Shown here: positions 22,797 through 32,516 of the stretch, one piece after another
How positions within the stretch are numbered: the first letter of the stretch is position 1
Layout of the letters: every line of letters begins with the position of its first letter
Assembly: GCA_030762935.1 (NCBI GenBank)
Contig: CM060896.1
Location: forward strand, 15,551,527 to 15,615,526
Direction: 5' to 3'
DNA: 64,000 nucleotides
DNA from: Hymenopus coronatus
Taxonomy: Eukaryota > Arthropoda > Insecta > Mantodea > Hymenopodidae
The notes under the pieces: model-generated
Told to the model about the DNA's origin: nothing
Database searches by the model: none
The model's input: the letters and a program-made list of their open reading frames with translations, nothing else
Position numbers and translations under genes: made by a program

Positions 22797-23165
22797 TTAA
22801 AATGTGGAACATTTAAACACACATTTTATTTATTTATTGTATCGAGATATTCCGGATTATGAGTTTCAATTTTAAGCCACTTAAACTTTTCTCGAACAGG
22901 AAGACATCTTTCTTTCCGCTTCTCGTTTGTTTACTCTTGACAAGATATTGATTGGAATTTCAATTCTTTCACATAGCGACCGGCTTTTAAAGGAGACTAT
23001 CGCTTTAGCCTGTGCATTTTCTTATTGTTTTCCTTTCTACTTACAAGGAAGCTACTAATAAATTTAATACTGCTTATGGTTATCTTGTTTAACATATTGT
23101 AGATAGGAGATTATTCTTTTGTTTCCGAAGAGCTAGAGGACATGCGAAAGGAGTTTTTTTCTAAT
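22797..23165 (-). repeat. R1 5'-half fragment, subfamily C, degenerate
   Basis: Matches in order the 5' half of the copy at 52850, sharing CACATAGCGACCGGCTTTTA, and fades out before a clear 5' end. Confidence 0.6.
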
Positions 23166-23800
23166 ACGACGACTTTCTCATTTATTGTTAAAAATAAGAA
23201 CTATTGCAGAGAGGCTGAGAATTACACCGCTCCTCCTTTCACGACCAGTACTTGTGTCTATATAAAGACAAGGAACGCGTGGCTCGCATGACCTACTCTC
23301 TTCTCTTGAACATTGCAACAAGGTGAAATAGAAGGCTGTGGGAACACTTTTACGGTAACGCCAAACTACCTATTCTGTTTTCTTCTTTTTTATGTTTCCT
23401 TTCCTCATAGTGATTTAAGTTTCCGTCGCTGATATGCATTATCATGGAGTGTCCCAGTTATTTACAGATGGCGTGGCCAGTAACGGGATGCCACAGTTTA
23501 TAGTGACAGGGGTGTACAAGACCAGGTACTGGCATTAGCATTTACCTTCCGTTAGTACACACACAAGTCTTGTTTTGTGGCTAACCTGATTTTCCCTACT
23601 ACATGTACCGTAGTCGGTACACCCTCCCTGTATTTAGGACATCCCCTAAGACTTACAACGTAGTAGTTGTATTTTATTATTAAGTTTACAATATTTGTAT
23701 CACACAGTCACATGTGTTGGGTGACCGTACATGATGTCTAAAAATACTTGAATTTAAAATATTACCTACATATATATTTTATATATCTTAATAACATTGG
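23166..23800. other. Unassigned sequence
   Basis: No repeat or coding signal recognised. The R1-poor region of the window begins here. Confidence 0.5.
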
Positions 23801-23919
23801 AAACACACACACACACACTCACTACTACACCACGTATTCATACATATACATTAGTCAAACACCAAATAATTCTATACAATATTTACACAAATATTGTATC
23901 TCTTAGTTCACGAACTTCC

Positions 23920-24130
23920 ATTAAGTGTGAGCCCAGGCTTGCTCAGTTTTGGCTGTTTAGAATCAAGTCCCAAAATGCTGTTCTTCGTCTGTTTGAAGCT
24001 AAAAATACTTCCGAAAGTAATTTTTTCCTAACACCCTCCATCTGCACGCAATCTGCCAAAATATGCGTCCAGACTTCCTGATCCCCGCATATTAGGCAAA
24101 TTCGCCTACCAGCTTCATCAAGTTACCTTA
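23920..24130 (-). pseudogene. LINE ORF2 C-terminal zinc-motif fragment
   Basis: The minus strand reads RRICLICGDQEVWTHILADC, a C-x2-C-x7-H-x4-C arrangement like the zinc-binding motif near the C-terminus of many non-LTR retrotransposon ORF2 proteins. About 45 further residues read open before a stop. No reverse transcriptase motif is nearby. The call rests on the motif and context and is tentative. Confidence 0.45.
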
Positions 24131-24444
24131 CGGGTTTTCGACCCTCCCAAACTGAGCCACGCTATTCCCGATCTTTGTTTCATACCCAATTTTAAAATAT
24201 GTTTCTTTACCCCACCCAATTTTTATTTCGTTTTGTAACTGCAATGACGATTTTTTTTTTTCTAAATTCAAATTACTTTTCCTGCCTGTCGTCTTTCTAC
24301 TTTATTCACAACGTTATATCTACCCCTTTGCCAAATATCGTTTAAGCCAATCTTTGATAACCCCCAGTGTAGCCCCGCCGCCCAGGTGATGGATGCCTAA
24401 TGGTGAAAAGCCTATCGGGGAGCCAACTGTACGAAACCAGCCTG

Positions 24445-24520
24445 TCTCCATGGCCACGATCGCAAAGTGCCTCGCAGGGGATCGTAGGTTCGAGTCCCGC
24501 CTTGAGCATGGGTGTTTGTA
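24445..24520 (+). mobile_element. tRNA-like SINE head, family S7
   Basis: Contains TGGCCACGATCGCAAAGTGC and a good B box, GTAGGTTCGAGTCCCGCC. No second copy is seen here, so its extent is unclear. Confidence 0.45.
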
Positions 24521-24764
24521 AATGTGTGTGTATTAGAAGCAGAAAGCAAAAACGGTAGTCAGATAGAGAAACAAAAAGAAATGTTGGGGGAAAATACACA
24601 AAAAAAGAAGGAAAAAACGAAGGAAAAGGAATACAGCGCCGAAGTACCCACAAGCATTCGGAACTGTAGTTTTAGCAATAAAAAACACACAGAATGGAGA
24701 ACCTGGAACAAGGGATCAGGCATGAGCGTGAGGAAGTAGATGATATAAAATGCAAGTGAAAGGT

Positions 24765-24875
24765 GGTGATGGAGCAATGGCGGCATGAGTGGCGGGAGAA
24801 ACCGGAGGACCTGGAGAAAACCCGCCCAGACGCCTAGGTAGGAGGCGAGCGGTCTAACCACGACGTCACCTTACT
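24765..24875 (-). mobile_element. tRNA-derived SINE fragment, family S8
   Basis: The minus strand reads GTGGTTAGACCGCTCGCCTC (A-box half) and then CTCCAGGTCCTCCGGTTTCT. The B box is not clear. Confidence 0.4.
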
Positions 24876-25978
24876 ACTTAACACACAATTGGCATCCCAC
24901 CCAAAAATTCGATACCGTTTTTTTTTTAAAAACGTATAAATGGGTACATATTGTGTATGGGGATCTGAAAAAGTGACGCACTACCGAGAGCAAAATGTTA
25001 ATGGAGAACGTAAAATTTTGGTAATATGTGTGAAAAAATTACATATAAGCGAGTTTCAACTGTATTTAGAATTTCGAGTAGGTTATTATCCATATTTTTA
25101 CCGCATGAAACAGCTGGTATTTGGTATTATGAACATCCTTAATTAAACTAACTTGTGGTGTAAAGTGCTGTATAAACCATGCATTTCTGGGATCTAGAAT
25201 GCAGAATAACATTGTTCCTACAATGAAGTTTGGCACCACTGCAACCTAGAGAGTTGCCATAACAAACTTCAACAATCCGCTTAAGAGCAACTGAACCGTG
25301 ACGGGTTTTTAACCAGAGTGTACAGGTCACTATGAGGATTATGAAGGGAGGCAAGTGGAGATATTATTGCACAATGAATTGTATGTTTTACACCAGGTGT
25401 TGTTGCAGTGAGAATCAGGATTGCCAACTTTCACCTTACTCTCTGAGAACATAGCCGCGCCCTCTATGAAAGGTGAGCGACCTTTCACGTCAACAGATGT
25501 CTATCGTAAAATACCGTACTGAGTCATTTCTGTCCAATTTTATCCACGATTCTCTTCCATCCGTTGATGCTATTCAAATATTGTGAATATTCCACTCATA
25601 TGCTATGAGTTAATGTTAAATATTCACTAATCTGCAGAGCAGGCGGAAGGTGCCTGTGAATCCACACAAAGACATTTTCTCTCCCGCTTAGTCTGTCCAG
25701 CCTTACTTCACCGGTAATGTAAATAAAAGCAACATGTTGCAACATTTCTGATTGGTTGTTGAACGTTTTACCGCTTTTCTCTATAAAAATAGTTACCCTA
25801 ATTTTGCTAAAAGTAGTAAACTATGCAATATTGTCGAAATAACATAGCAATTGCAATTGTATATTAACACGTTTTGTATTTAATTAAATTACTAAATTGC
25901 ACAGGAAAGATATCTGCTTCAATAGCCAAGATTGCTGAAAACAAAACGCTAGGGTGAGAAGTTACTGTATATACCAAG
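24876..25978. other. Unassigned, R1-free stretch
   Basis: AT-rich, with a short palindromic-looking GTGAGCGACC/AAAGGTGAG region near 25470. No gene or element recognised. Confidence 0.5.
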
Positions 25979-25990
25979 GTTACTTCTTTT

Positions 25991-26253
25991 TTTGTTTTTT
26001 TTGTTTAAATTGTTTCATTTGTATAGCCCCCTTTAACTTCAATGGTTTTGACTTGTGAAACAACTCGTATTAATGTAGGTTAATCATTATTATACTACTA
26101 ATACACACGCACATTCACATTCATACTTCCAGACTCTGTGGGGTATAGGGAATAAATCTGGTTAAAGAAAAATTCGCCGCCCCAGCCGGGAATCGAACCC
26201 GGGACCTCCAAGTGAGAAGTCAGCTCGCTGACCACTCGACCACGTAGGCAGTC
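25991..26253 (-). mobile_element. tRNA-derived SINE, family S2, with target duplication
   Basis: The minus strand head reads GTGGTCGAGTGGTCAGCGAG (A box) and CCCGGGTTCGATTCCCGG (B box). The body includes TCCCTATACCCCACAGAGTC and the tail lies at the left, next to T-runs. GTTACTTCTTTT is duplicated at 25979-25990 and 26254-26265. A sister copy is at 53388-53640. Confidence 0.85.
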
Positions 26254-26265
26254 GTTACTTCTTTT

Positions 26266-27440
26266 GTCAATCCAGTAACACAATTGCTTTTGTAACAGCA
26301 AGGTTTTAGTGCATTAGAGGTCTAAGTAACAGGGGGTTTCATAGAGACGTTTTTTTTCCACTAAAAGTTCGTAGCTCGCGACTTCTGTCACGTGAGCGTA
26401 ATACAATGAACTTCCAAAATTACCAGACCAGACCAGAGCAATTGGCAGGCTGAGGGCAGCCCGAGGTGTGATAGACGTGTCCCTGTTCTCGGAGAGAACT
26501 TAACCACGTTCTGACGGGATTGTGGGTTTTTACAGGATGACGGGTGAGTGTTGGGGTTGTGAAGTGACGGGAGGAGGCAAGTGTTGCCCCTCAACGGTTG
26601 CTTATGACGGTGCAACGGCCCTTGTGCACCGCTGGTGTGTGTTTATCAAAATGTTTGTTTTGAGGTTTTAATTTTGAATCCAAGCAACTCTTGAAGGATT
26701 ATAAGGAGCTTAGCCGTAGCAGCTGTTGGAGGTGCTCCTTCGTTACCGGGGATGCCCGCAAGCCATGCGGGGAAGCCGGTATTGCCTGAAGCGGCGGTTT
26801 GTGGGATCGTAATCCCCAAGAGACCTAACGAGGGCGCTCCGATGGAATGGTAACCCTTCGTTGAATTTTTGTTGCCCGACACCTAATCTCGTCCTCCAGG
26901 TATGGTAGACCAGAGGCTTCGTGCAGGAGTCTCATTGGGTGATAACTTTATTTACCAGTCAGAAATGACCCCGAAGCTTGGATATTTTACCCACACAAGA
27001 AAATAGGCTGTATGTACGGGGATGCTGTAGTGTTGTTCTCGATTAAGTGACATTCTTATGCGAAATAGTGCAGTTACCCCATGAGTTGATGTGTCAATCT
27101 TAAATCGTGTAATAGTGAAGTAAGCGGTAACTATCGACGACCCTAGAAATGAGAAACTTTGTAAGCAGAATAAATAACACCAGTTATTCGCATATGTTAG
27201 CAAATTTACAAAAACTATGTCGGGAGTCGCTCGACGGATTAGTGATAAATAACAAGCGTGAACAAAAAGTATCAATTCTGAGGAATCTGACTGAAGTACT
27301 TGTATTTGTGAATCTACCCAGTGTGACATACCCCAGTCATTCTTCCTCCCCTCAGTGAGAGTCAAGCTTGCGTGTTCTCCATTGATGAGCAGAGCCGGCG
27401 CATCACAGAACGTCAAAGAGGTATGTACACCTCTAATTTG
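26266..27440. other. Unassigned, with a GC-richer block
   Basis: The part at about 26430-26930 is richer in GC than most of the window (for example GAAGCCGGTATTGCCTGAAG). No family or open frame with motifs was recognised; it could be an unlisted repeat. Confidence 0.4.
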
Positions 27441-28176
27441 ACTTTCTCTATACGTACTATGTACATAGTGTATAGAGAACGTATTGCACTCCACCCAAAA
27501 ATTCCATACCAAGATTTCACCGGAAATATATGTTTTAGGGTCCCTTGTGTCCAAAAAAAGCATTTCCAGAAAAAGGTCCGTGTGTGTGTCTGTGAACACG
27601 ATAACTCAAAAACGAAAAGTCCGTAAAACACCAAACCTGGTATTTAAGTTAAGCATCTTCCAGGGATGCGACACAAAGATTTTGAGAAAAATCCCCCCAC
27701 CCCAAACTACCCTTTACATGGAACTTTTTTCGAAATTTTTGATTTTCTCAAAAATGGCTCAAACGATTTGATTAAAATTTTGTATATAAAAGATATTTAC
27801 CTGGCAAATAAAATGCATATCTTGAATTTTCTGGGAATAGTCTCTGAAGATTACATTATTCTGGAAAAATTTTACGGAATTTTGCATAACTGCTAAACCG
27901 CAAGAGATGGACAAAAACTTACAACACAAAAAATGTACAGCACCTTGAAACACACAATTTATCTTATATACATTGTTGATCGTTTTTAAGATAGTCCTTG
28001 TTTTTAATTTCAGCTTTGAAAAACTTATACTTTTCTCATACAGCAATTTGTCAACCGTGTCCATACAAATAAAGGAACTTCAGTCACAGAGCAAGCAGCT
28101 TTTGACCGCCACTTTTACCCAGTGTAGTGCCTTATTTCGCTTCTAATTACAAGGAACACTATTTCTGCTAATTTTT
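27441..28176 (-). repeat. R1 copy, 5' truncated
   Basis: Starts GACTTTCTCTATACGTACTA, carries a good terminal palindrome, has a very short TG tract (GTGTGTGTGTCTGTG) and stops in TTTCTGCTAATTTTT before the 5' end. Confidence 0.85.
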
Positions 28177-28424
28177 AAAGTATTTCACTGGCACTAATTC
28201 AGACCGACTCCAAGGTAGACGAAATAGTTGCGACACAATTATAATTAAGAAACAGAAATTCCCTTACGCAACAATGCACATGTCCAGTTCACACATTGTA
28301 GCGTATGATTTTCAGTTACCACGTGGAGAGCGTAATATACGTGATACCAGTATAGTGAAACATAAGCGAGGAAGACCTCTGAAAAGTGGCGAGAAAACAA
28401 TTGCAATAAAATAAGAACTAAAGC

Positions 28425-28605
28425 TTTCCTGGCGACGTGTTAATTCAAAATCTTCTCGGGCTTCTAGCCAGGTAAAAACTTGGCTTGACACCAACGTTTC
28501 GAAGAAGTGCATCTTCCTCGTCTTCAGGGTGAACTGATGGTTTGAGCTTGCGGAGACTGGTATTTATAAGAGCTGGGATGAAGCTAACATCTGATTGGTT
28601 CGCGA
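28425..28605 (-). repeat. Repeat fragment with CGAAACGTTGG motif
   Basis: The minus strand has GAAACGTTGGTGTCAAGCC, CTGGCTAGAAGCCCGAGAA and AGGAAAGCTTTAGTT. A related segment lies at 31545-31640. I recall such sequences next to Penelope-like elements in arthropods, but no coding part is present, so the family is only a suggestion. The LINE pair at 28616-30541 is inserted in its extension. Confidence 0.4.
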
Positions 28606-28615
28606 GATATTATGG

Positions 28616-29966
28616 TTTTTTTTTGTTTTTTTTTTTTGGAAAGGGGAGACAGAGAGAGAGTTGGAAGGTTAAAAGAATGGCTTATCTCGCCATTGGGTGA
28701 GGATTAGAAGAAGGAAAAATCGGGTGAGATAGGAAAGGAACAGTGAATGGGGAATGATGGAGTTCCGCGATAGCACCTCCGTGATTATTGGTAAAGTTGA
28801 TGTTGCTGCAGCACATGGGGCTGCAACAAGGAATGGCTTATCTAGTCTGTAAACATGACCCGAGGGCCCTGAGTACAGCGCTAGGGAGTCTTGGGTGTGC
28901 TTTAGTACTGATGTCTGGTGGAACGGGTGTGTGTGAGAGGGCATGAAGTTTTGGTGGTAAGGTCCTGAAGAATCTGGTGGTGGCTGTTTGTAATTTGCTG
29001 GGCTACATTGTTGACTGTCAGTTCTTGGCTGTCAAGAACTGCAGTATAGCACTTTTTGATGTCGTTTCGGTTTCCTTTGAGCAGGTCTTCCAGAAGTGTA
29101 AGGCGTATTGGTAATTTTGCAGTTTGAACATAGAGGTCCTGGTTGGCCTCCAAGATCCTGGCGTTGACGTCGTGGATTTCCTGTAGTAGGGTGTAGAGGA
29201 CGTCCAGCTCCAAGAGGAACTCAGACGTGACCTTTTTCTGGGCTATGGCATCGGTGTCTTGACGGTTGGCTGTAGAAGTGGTGTGGGCGTCTGAGATGGC
29301 TGCGGTCATGGTAGTGAGGGCTTCTTCCAGCGTGTTCAATCGGCCGCTAATGAGCAGGACTTCTGAGTGCAGGTCCTGCACGGCGTCTTTAACGGCGCTG
29401 TCGGATGGCGCTGCTGCCTGTGGAGTGTTAGTGGCGGCAGGCAGGTGATGGGTGATGGAGTCTTCCGTCTGCGTCGAGGTGGTGGTTGTTGGAGTCCTCG
29501 CCTTTTTGTCTGTGGGTGTGGCGGCAGAGGCTGGTGTCAGGTGGCGGCGTCTGCTAGGGTTGAGTGGGCCTTGCGTCGAGGTGGTGGTTGTTGAGGTCCT
29601 CTTCCTTTGGTCTAAGGGTGTGGCGGCGGAGGCTGGTGTCAGGTGGCGGCGACTGCGTGGGTAATAGGGGCACTGCGCCTGTCCTGTGAAATGACCAGGG
29701 CCATCGCAGGTGGCGCAGTACCGGCGTCGAGATCTTAGATCATGAGCTGCGCATTCAGCTGTCAATCTGGGCGCCCCACAGTAGTGGCACCGTGGGGGCT
29801 CGGCGCAGGTGTCGGCGGTGTGGCCGAATGCGCAGCAGCGGCGGCATGGTGTCGGTCGGGGTTCCCGGCTAGCCTCGATGTTTAGGCGCCGCCCAAACAT
29901 GGGCAGGCCCTCGCGCAAGGCAGCATTGAGTTCCCCGGCCACGGCGAATACAATCCGTACCAAAGG
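28616..29966 (-). mobile_element. Non-LTR retrotransposon copy 1, ORF1 joined to 3' UTR
   Basis: Lies between two copies of GATATTATGG (28606-28615 and 29967-29976). The A-rich tail (T-rich on the plus strand, 28616-28637) is at the left, so the element reads on the minus strand. It is 5' truncated inside ORF1. ORF1 is followed directly by the 3' UTR and tail, with no reverse transcriptase ORF. Confidence 0.85.
28902..29966 (-). CDS. LINE ORF1 (gag-like) with CCHC zinc knuckles, 5' truncated
   Basis: An open frame of about 353 codons, the longest in the window, ends in TAA at 28902. It enters from the truncated 5' edge, so its apparent start (TTG) is not native. Domains in order: an N-terminal segment with AALREGLPMFGRRLNIEASR, like the end of the RNA-binding fold in Jockey/R1-type ORF1 proteins; cysteine knuckles CRRCCAFGHTADTC, CHYCGAPRLTAEC and CATCDGPGHFTGQAQC; a Thr/Ser/Pro linker holding a direct repeat of RRHLTPASAATP about 30 residues apart; and a coiled-coil-like C-terminal half. 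Such proteins bind the retrotransposon RNA. Base composition is clearly more GC-rich than the flanks. No ORF2 follows, so it could move only with help from another element. Confidence 0.8.
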   Translation of the reverse strand, partial: PLVRIVFAVAGELNAALREGLPMFGRRLNIEASREPRPTPCRRCCAFGHTADTCAEPPRCHYCGAPRLTAECAAHDLRSRRRYCATCDGPGHFTGQAQCPYYPRSRRHLTPASAATPLDQRKRTSTTTTSTQGPLNPSRRRHLTPASAATPTDKKARTPTTTTSTQTEDSITHHLPAATNTPQAAAPSDSAVKDAVQDLHSEVLLISGRLNTLEEALTTMTAAISDAHTTSTANRQDTDAIAQKKVTSEFLLELDVLYTLLQEIHDVNARILEANQDLYVQTAKLPIRLTLLEDLLKGNRNDIKKCYTAVLDSQELTVNNVAQQITNSHHQILQDLTTKTSCPLTHTRSTRHQY

Positions 29967-29976
29967 GATATTATGG

Positions 29977-30008
<32 letters not shown>

Positions 30009-30541
30009 GAAAGGGGAGACAGAGAGAGAGTTGGAGGGTTGAAAGAATGGCTTATCTCGCCATTGGGTGAAGATTAGAAGGGAAAAATCGGGTGAGATAG
30101 GAAAGGAACAGTGAATGGGGAATGATGGAGTTCCGCGATAGCACCTCCGTGATTATTGGTAAAGTTGATGTTGCTGCAGCATATGGGGCTGCAACAAGGA
30201 ATGGCTTATCTAGTCTGTAAACATGACCCGAGGGCCCTGAGTACAGCGCTAGGGAGTCTTGGGTGTGCTTTAGTACTGATGTCTGGTGGAACGGGTGTGT
30301 GTGAGAGGGCATGAAGTTTTGGTGGTAAGGTCCTGAAGAATCCGTTGGTGACTACTTGCAATTTGCTCGGCTACATTGTTGACTGTTAGTTCTTGGCTGT
30401 CAAGAACTGCAGTATAGCACTTATTGATGTCCTTTCGGGTTCCTTTGAGTAGGTCATCCAGAAAGGTGAGGCGTAATGGTAATTTTGCAGTTTGAACATA
30501 GAGGTCCTGGTTGGCCTCCAAGATACTGGCGTTGACGTCGT
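29977..30541 (-). mobile_element. Non-LTR retrotransposon copy 2, 5' truncated
   Basis: Lies between GATATTATGG at 29967-29976 and 30542-30551, with a T-run of about 30 on the left (its poly-A tail). The body matches copy 1 from the tail to the codons at about 29175. The last about 90 codons of ORF1 are still open (30270-30541). The 3' UTR differs from copy 1 by only a few bases, so both copies are young and related. Confidence 0.85.
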
Positions 30542-30654
30542 GATATTATGGCCTGGTATTTAAGATGACTGAGACATGGGCACGGACTTCGTTATCGAAA
30601 AACTGAAATTTCGTAAACTTTGCTCACGTCGGGTACCAACTTTTTGAAGACACA

Positions 30655-30844
30655 GGCGGCAGACTTCTAAGAAGAAGGTATACAAAAACTTGTGCCACGC
30701 TATGACAAATGCCTGCAAAATTTCGGCAGTTAGGTGGAAAAGTAGTTTAAGAGTTGTAGAATTTTGTGCAATAAATAATTATTCTGTATCGGTACACAAT
30801 TTAATTTTATTACCAAACGGAACTTACTTTCTGGACGTACCTCG
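30655..30844 (+). pseudogene. Mariner 3'-end remnant
   Basis: A frame reads EEGIQKLVPRYDKCLQNFG, the usual C-terminal end of a mariner transposase, followed by stops. The right TIR reads TTCTGGACGTACCTCG, followed by TA. The rest of the element is lost. Its TIR differs from the other mariners in the window, making it a separate lineage. Confidence 0.7.
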
Positions 30845-31104
30845 TATTAAAGTAAAGGGTAGTGTATTAAAGTAATGTGCAGTATAGGTTGTCCACAAAT
30901 ACATACACAAAGGGCAATACACCGTCGAACAGCTTGCCAGCATTTTGTTATTTTGCGAGAGAATTGCACCTTTCGTAGTAAATAACAGTTCGTTTACTTG
31001 TTTTATTTTATGATACATCTGATAGCGTTAATCAATATTTCTGAAGAGTGAAAAGTAGATAGGTATTTATTTCCTGCCCTTTAGTAAAACGTAGGAGTGC
31101 GTAT
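30845..31104. other. Unassigned sequence
   Basis: No feature recognised. Confidence 0.5.
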
Positions 31105-31995
31105 TTACTTCCTCTATGTACATTCCACCCAAAAATTAGTTACCGAGTTTTCACCGGAAATGCACGTTTTACGGTCCCTTGTATCCAAAAAAGCAACTAT
31201 GGAAAAAGGTCCGTATGTGTATGTATGTGTGTGTTAACATGATAAGTCTAAAACGATAAGTTGGTAAAATACCAAACTTGATATTTAGGTTTAGTATCTT
31301 CAAGGGATGCGACACAAAGATTTTGAGAAAAATCCCCCCATCCCAAACGATCCTTTACATGGAAAAAGTTTCGAAAATTTTGATTTTCTCAAAAGCGATA
31401 ATTTACTTGGCTAATAAATGGTATATCTTGAATTTTTTGGGAATAGTCTCTAAATAATTCTTTATTCTAGATGAATTTTGCTGAATATTGCGCAATTAGA
31501 TAGACAAAACCTTACTACACAAAAAATGTATATATAAAGTAAGAGGTGAAGCTTTCCTGACGGTGATGTGCATCATAGAAACGTTGGAGTCAATCCATGT
31601 ACTTGCCTGGCTAGAAGCCCGAGAACATTTAGAGTTAATGTAGATCTATCTAAAACACAATATGCGTTTTTTTAGTGGAGTTGCCAGTTTTTGAGATACT
31701 CCTTGTTATTAATTTCAGATTTAAAATACTTTTCTCCCACAGAAATTTGTGCACTTCTGGCCATGTATAGAAACCGATTTCAAGCACTTGGCAACCAGTT
31801 TTTAAAAGATTTGACTATCGTTTTAGCCTGGTGTATTCCCTTATTTCCCTTCTAATTACAAGAAAGCAAGTAGTTAAGACAATTTCATCTAATGTTTATT
31901 TCCATTATCATAAAGTACATAGAAGAATAAGCTGTTTAACAATTAATTTATTACAGCGAAGTAGAGAAAGTCAAGTGAATGGAACACATCAGATT
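31105..31995 (-). repeat. R1 copy interrupted by another repeat fragment
   Basis: Starts near TTACTTCCTCTATGTACATT (the terminal palindrome is partly deleted) and ends GGAACACATCAGA. A foreign segment at about 31540-31640 breaks it. Confidence 0.8.
31540..31640 (+). repeat. Repeat fragment with GAAACGTTGG motif inside R1
   Basis: Contains GTGAAGCTTTCCTGACGG, TAGAAACGTTGGAGTCAA and CTGGCTAGAAGCCCGAGAA. These are the same motifs, in the same order, as 28425-28535 on the opposite strand. Confidence 0.5.
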
Positions 31996-32249
31996 TTTAG
32001 CCACACAAATCACCATTAAGGAGTTCACAAATCGCAAGCTCCATTCAGACTTCTATCTGCCACGATTTAATAGGAATTCACAGCTCCGGTAACAAGTGAG
32101 GAAACAAGTGAAAGTCTCCATGAGAGCGAAACTAGCACTACCCAGGATTATTCATGATTAAGATATAATCAAAAGCAAAACTTCTTAATGAATTGGTTAG
32201 TATTAGACAGTGCAATATTTATACCATTAATGACAGACGGGTTCAACTA

Positions 32250-32505
32250 AATCCACCATCTTCAATCTTCGAAAATATGGTATTTGACATTTAAATATCC
32301 TAAATGTCGCTAGAGCTATTGTGGGAAAATAAAAAGCAACGCAGTTTTTCCAAGTAAAGGTTAATTAGGGGGAAACTCTCTTAAAAATCTTCGAATTGTA
32401 ACTCTGAATAATATTCCGTTTGGTATTTCTCCAACTTCTCACCCACACACACACTTCTAAAAACGTTTTTATTTTCTACAGCACGTAGGTATGCAGAAAA
32501 ATAAA
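32250..32505 (+). repeat. R1 3'-half fragment, degenerate
   Basis: Follows R1 order (AATATCCTAAATGTCGCTAG, a pyrimidine-poor GGGGGAAACTC block, a CA remnant) but is badly decayed. It borders the satellite array. Confidence 0.5.
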
Positions 32506-32516
32506 ATAAATAAATC

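Noticed and set aside
24342..24861. Overlapping 100-codon ORFs rich in Phe, Ser and Leu
   Set aside because: Read through SINE-like and A-rich sequence, antisense to each other, without motifs.
28616..29966. Telomeric retrotransposon (HeT-A-like)
   Set aside because: An ORF1-only layout is suggestive, but target duplications show ordinary internal insertion.
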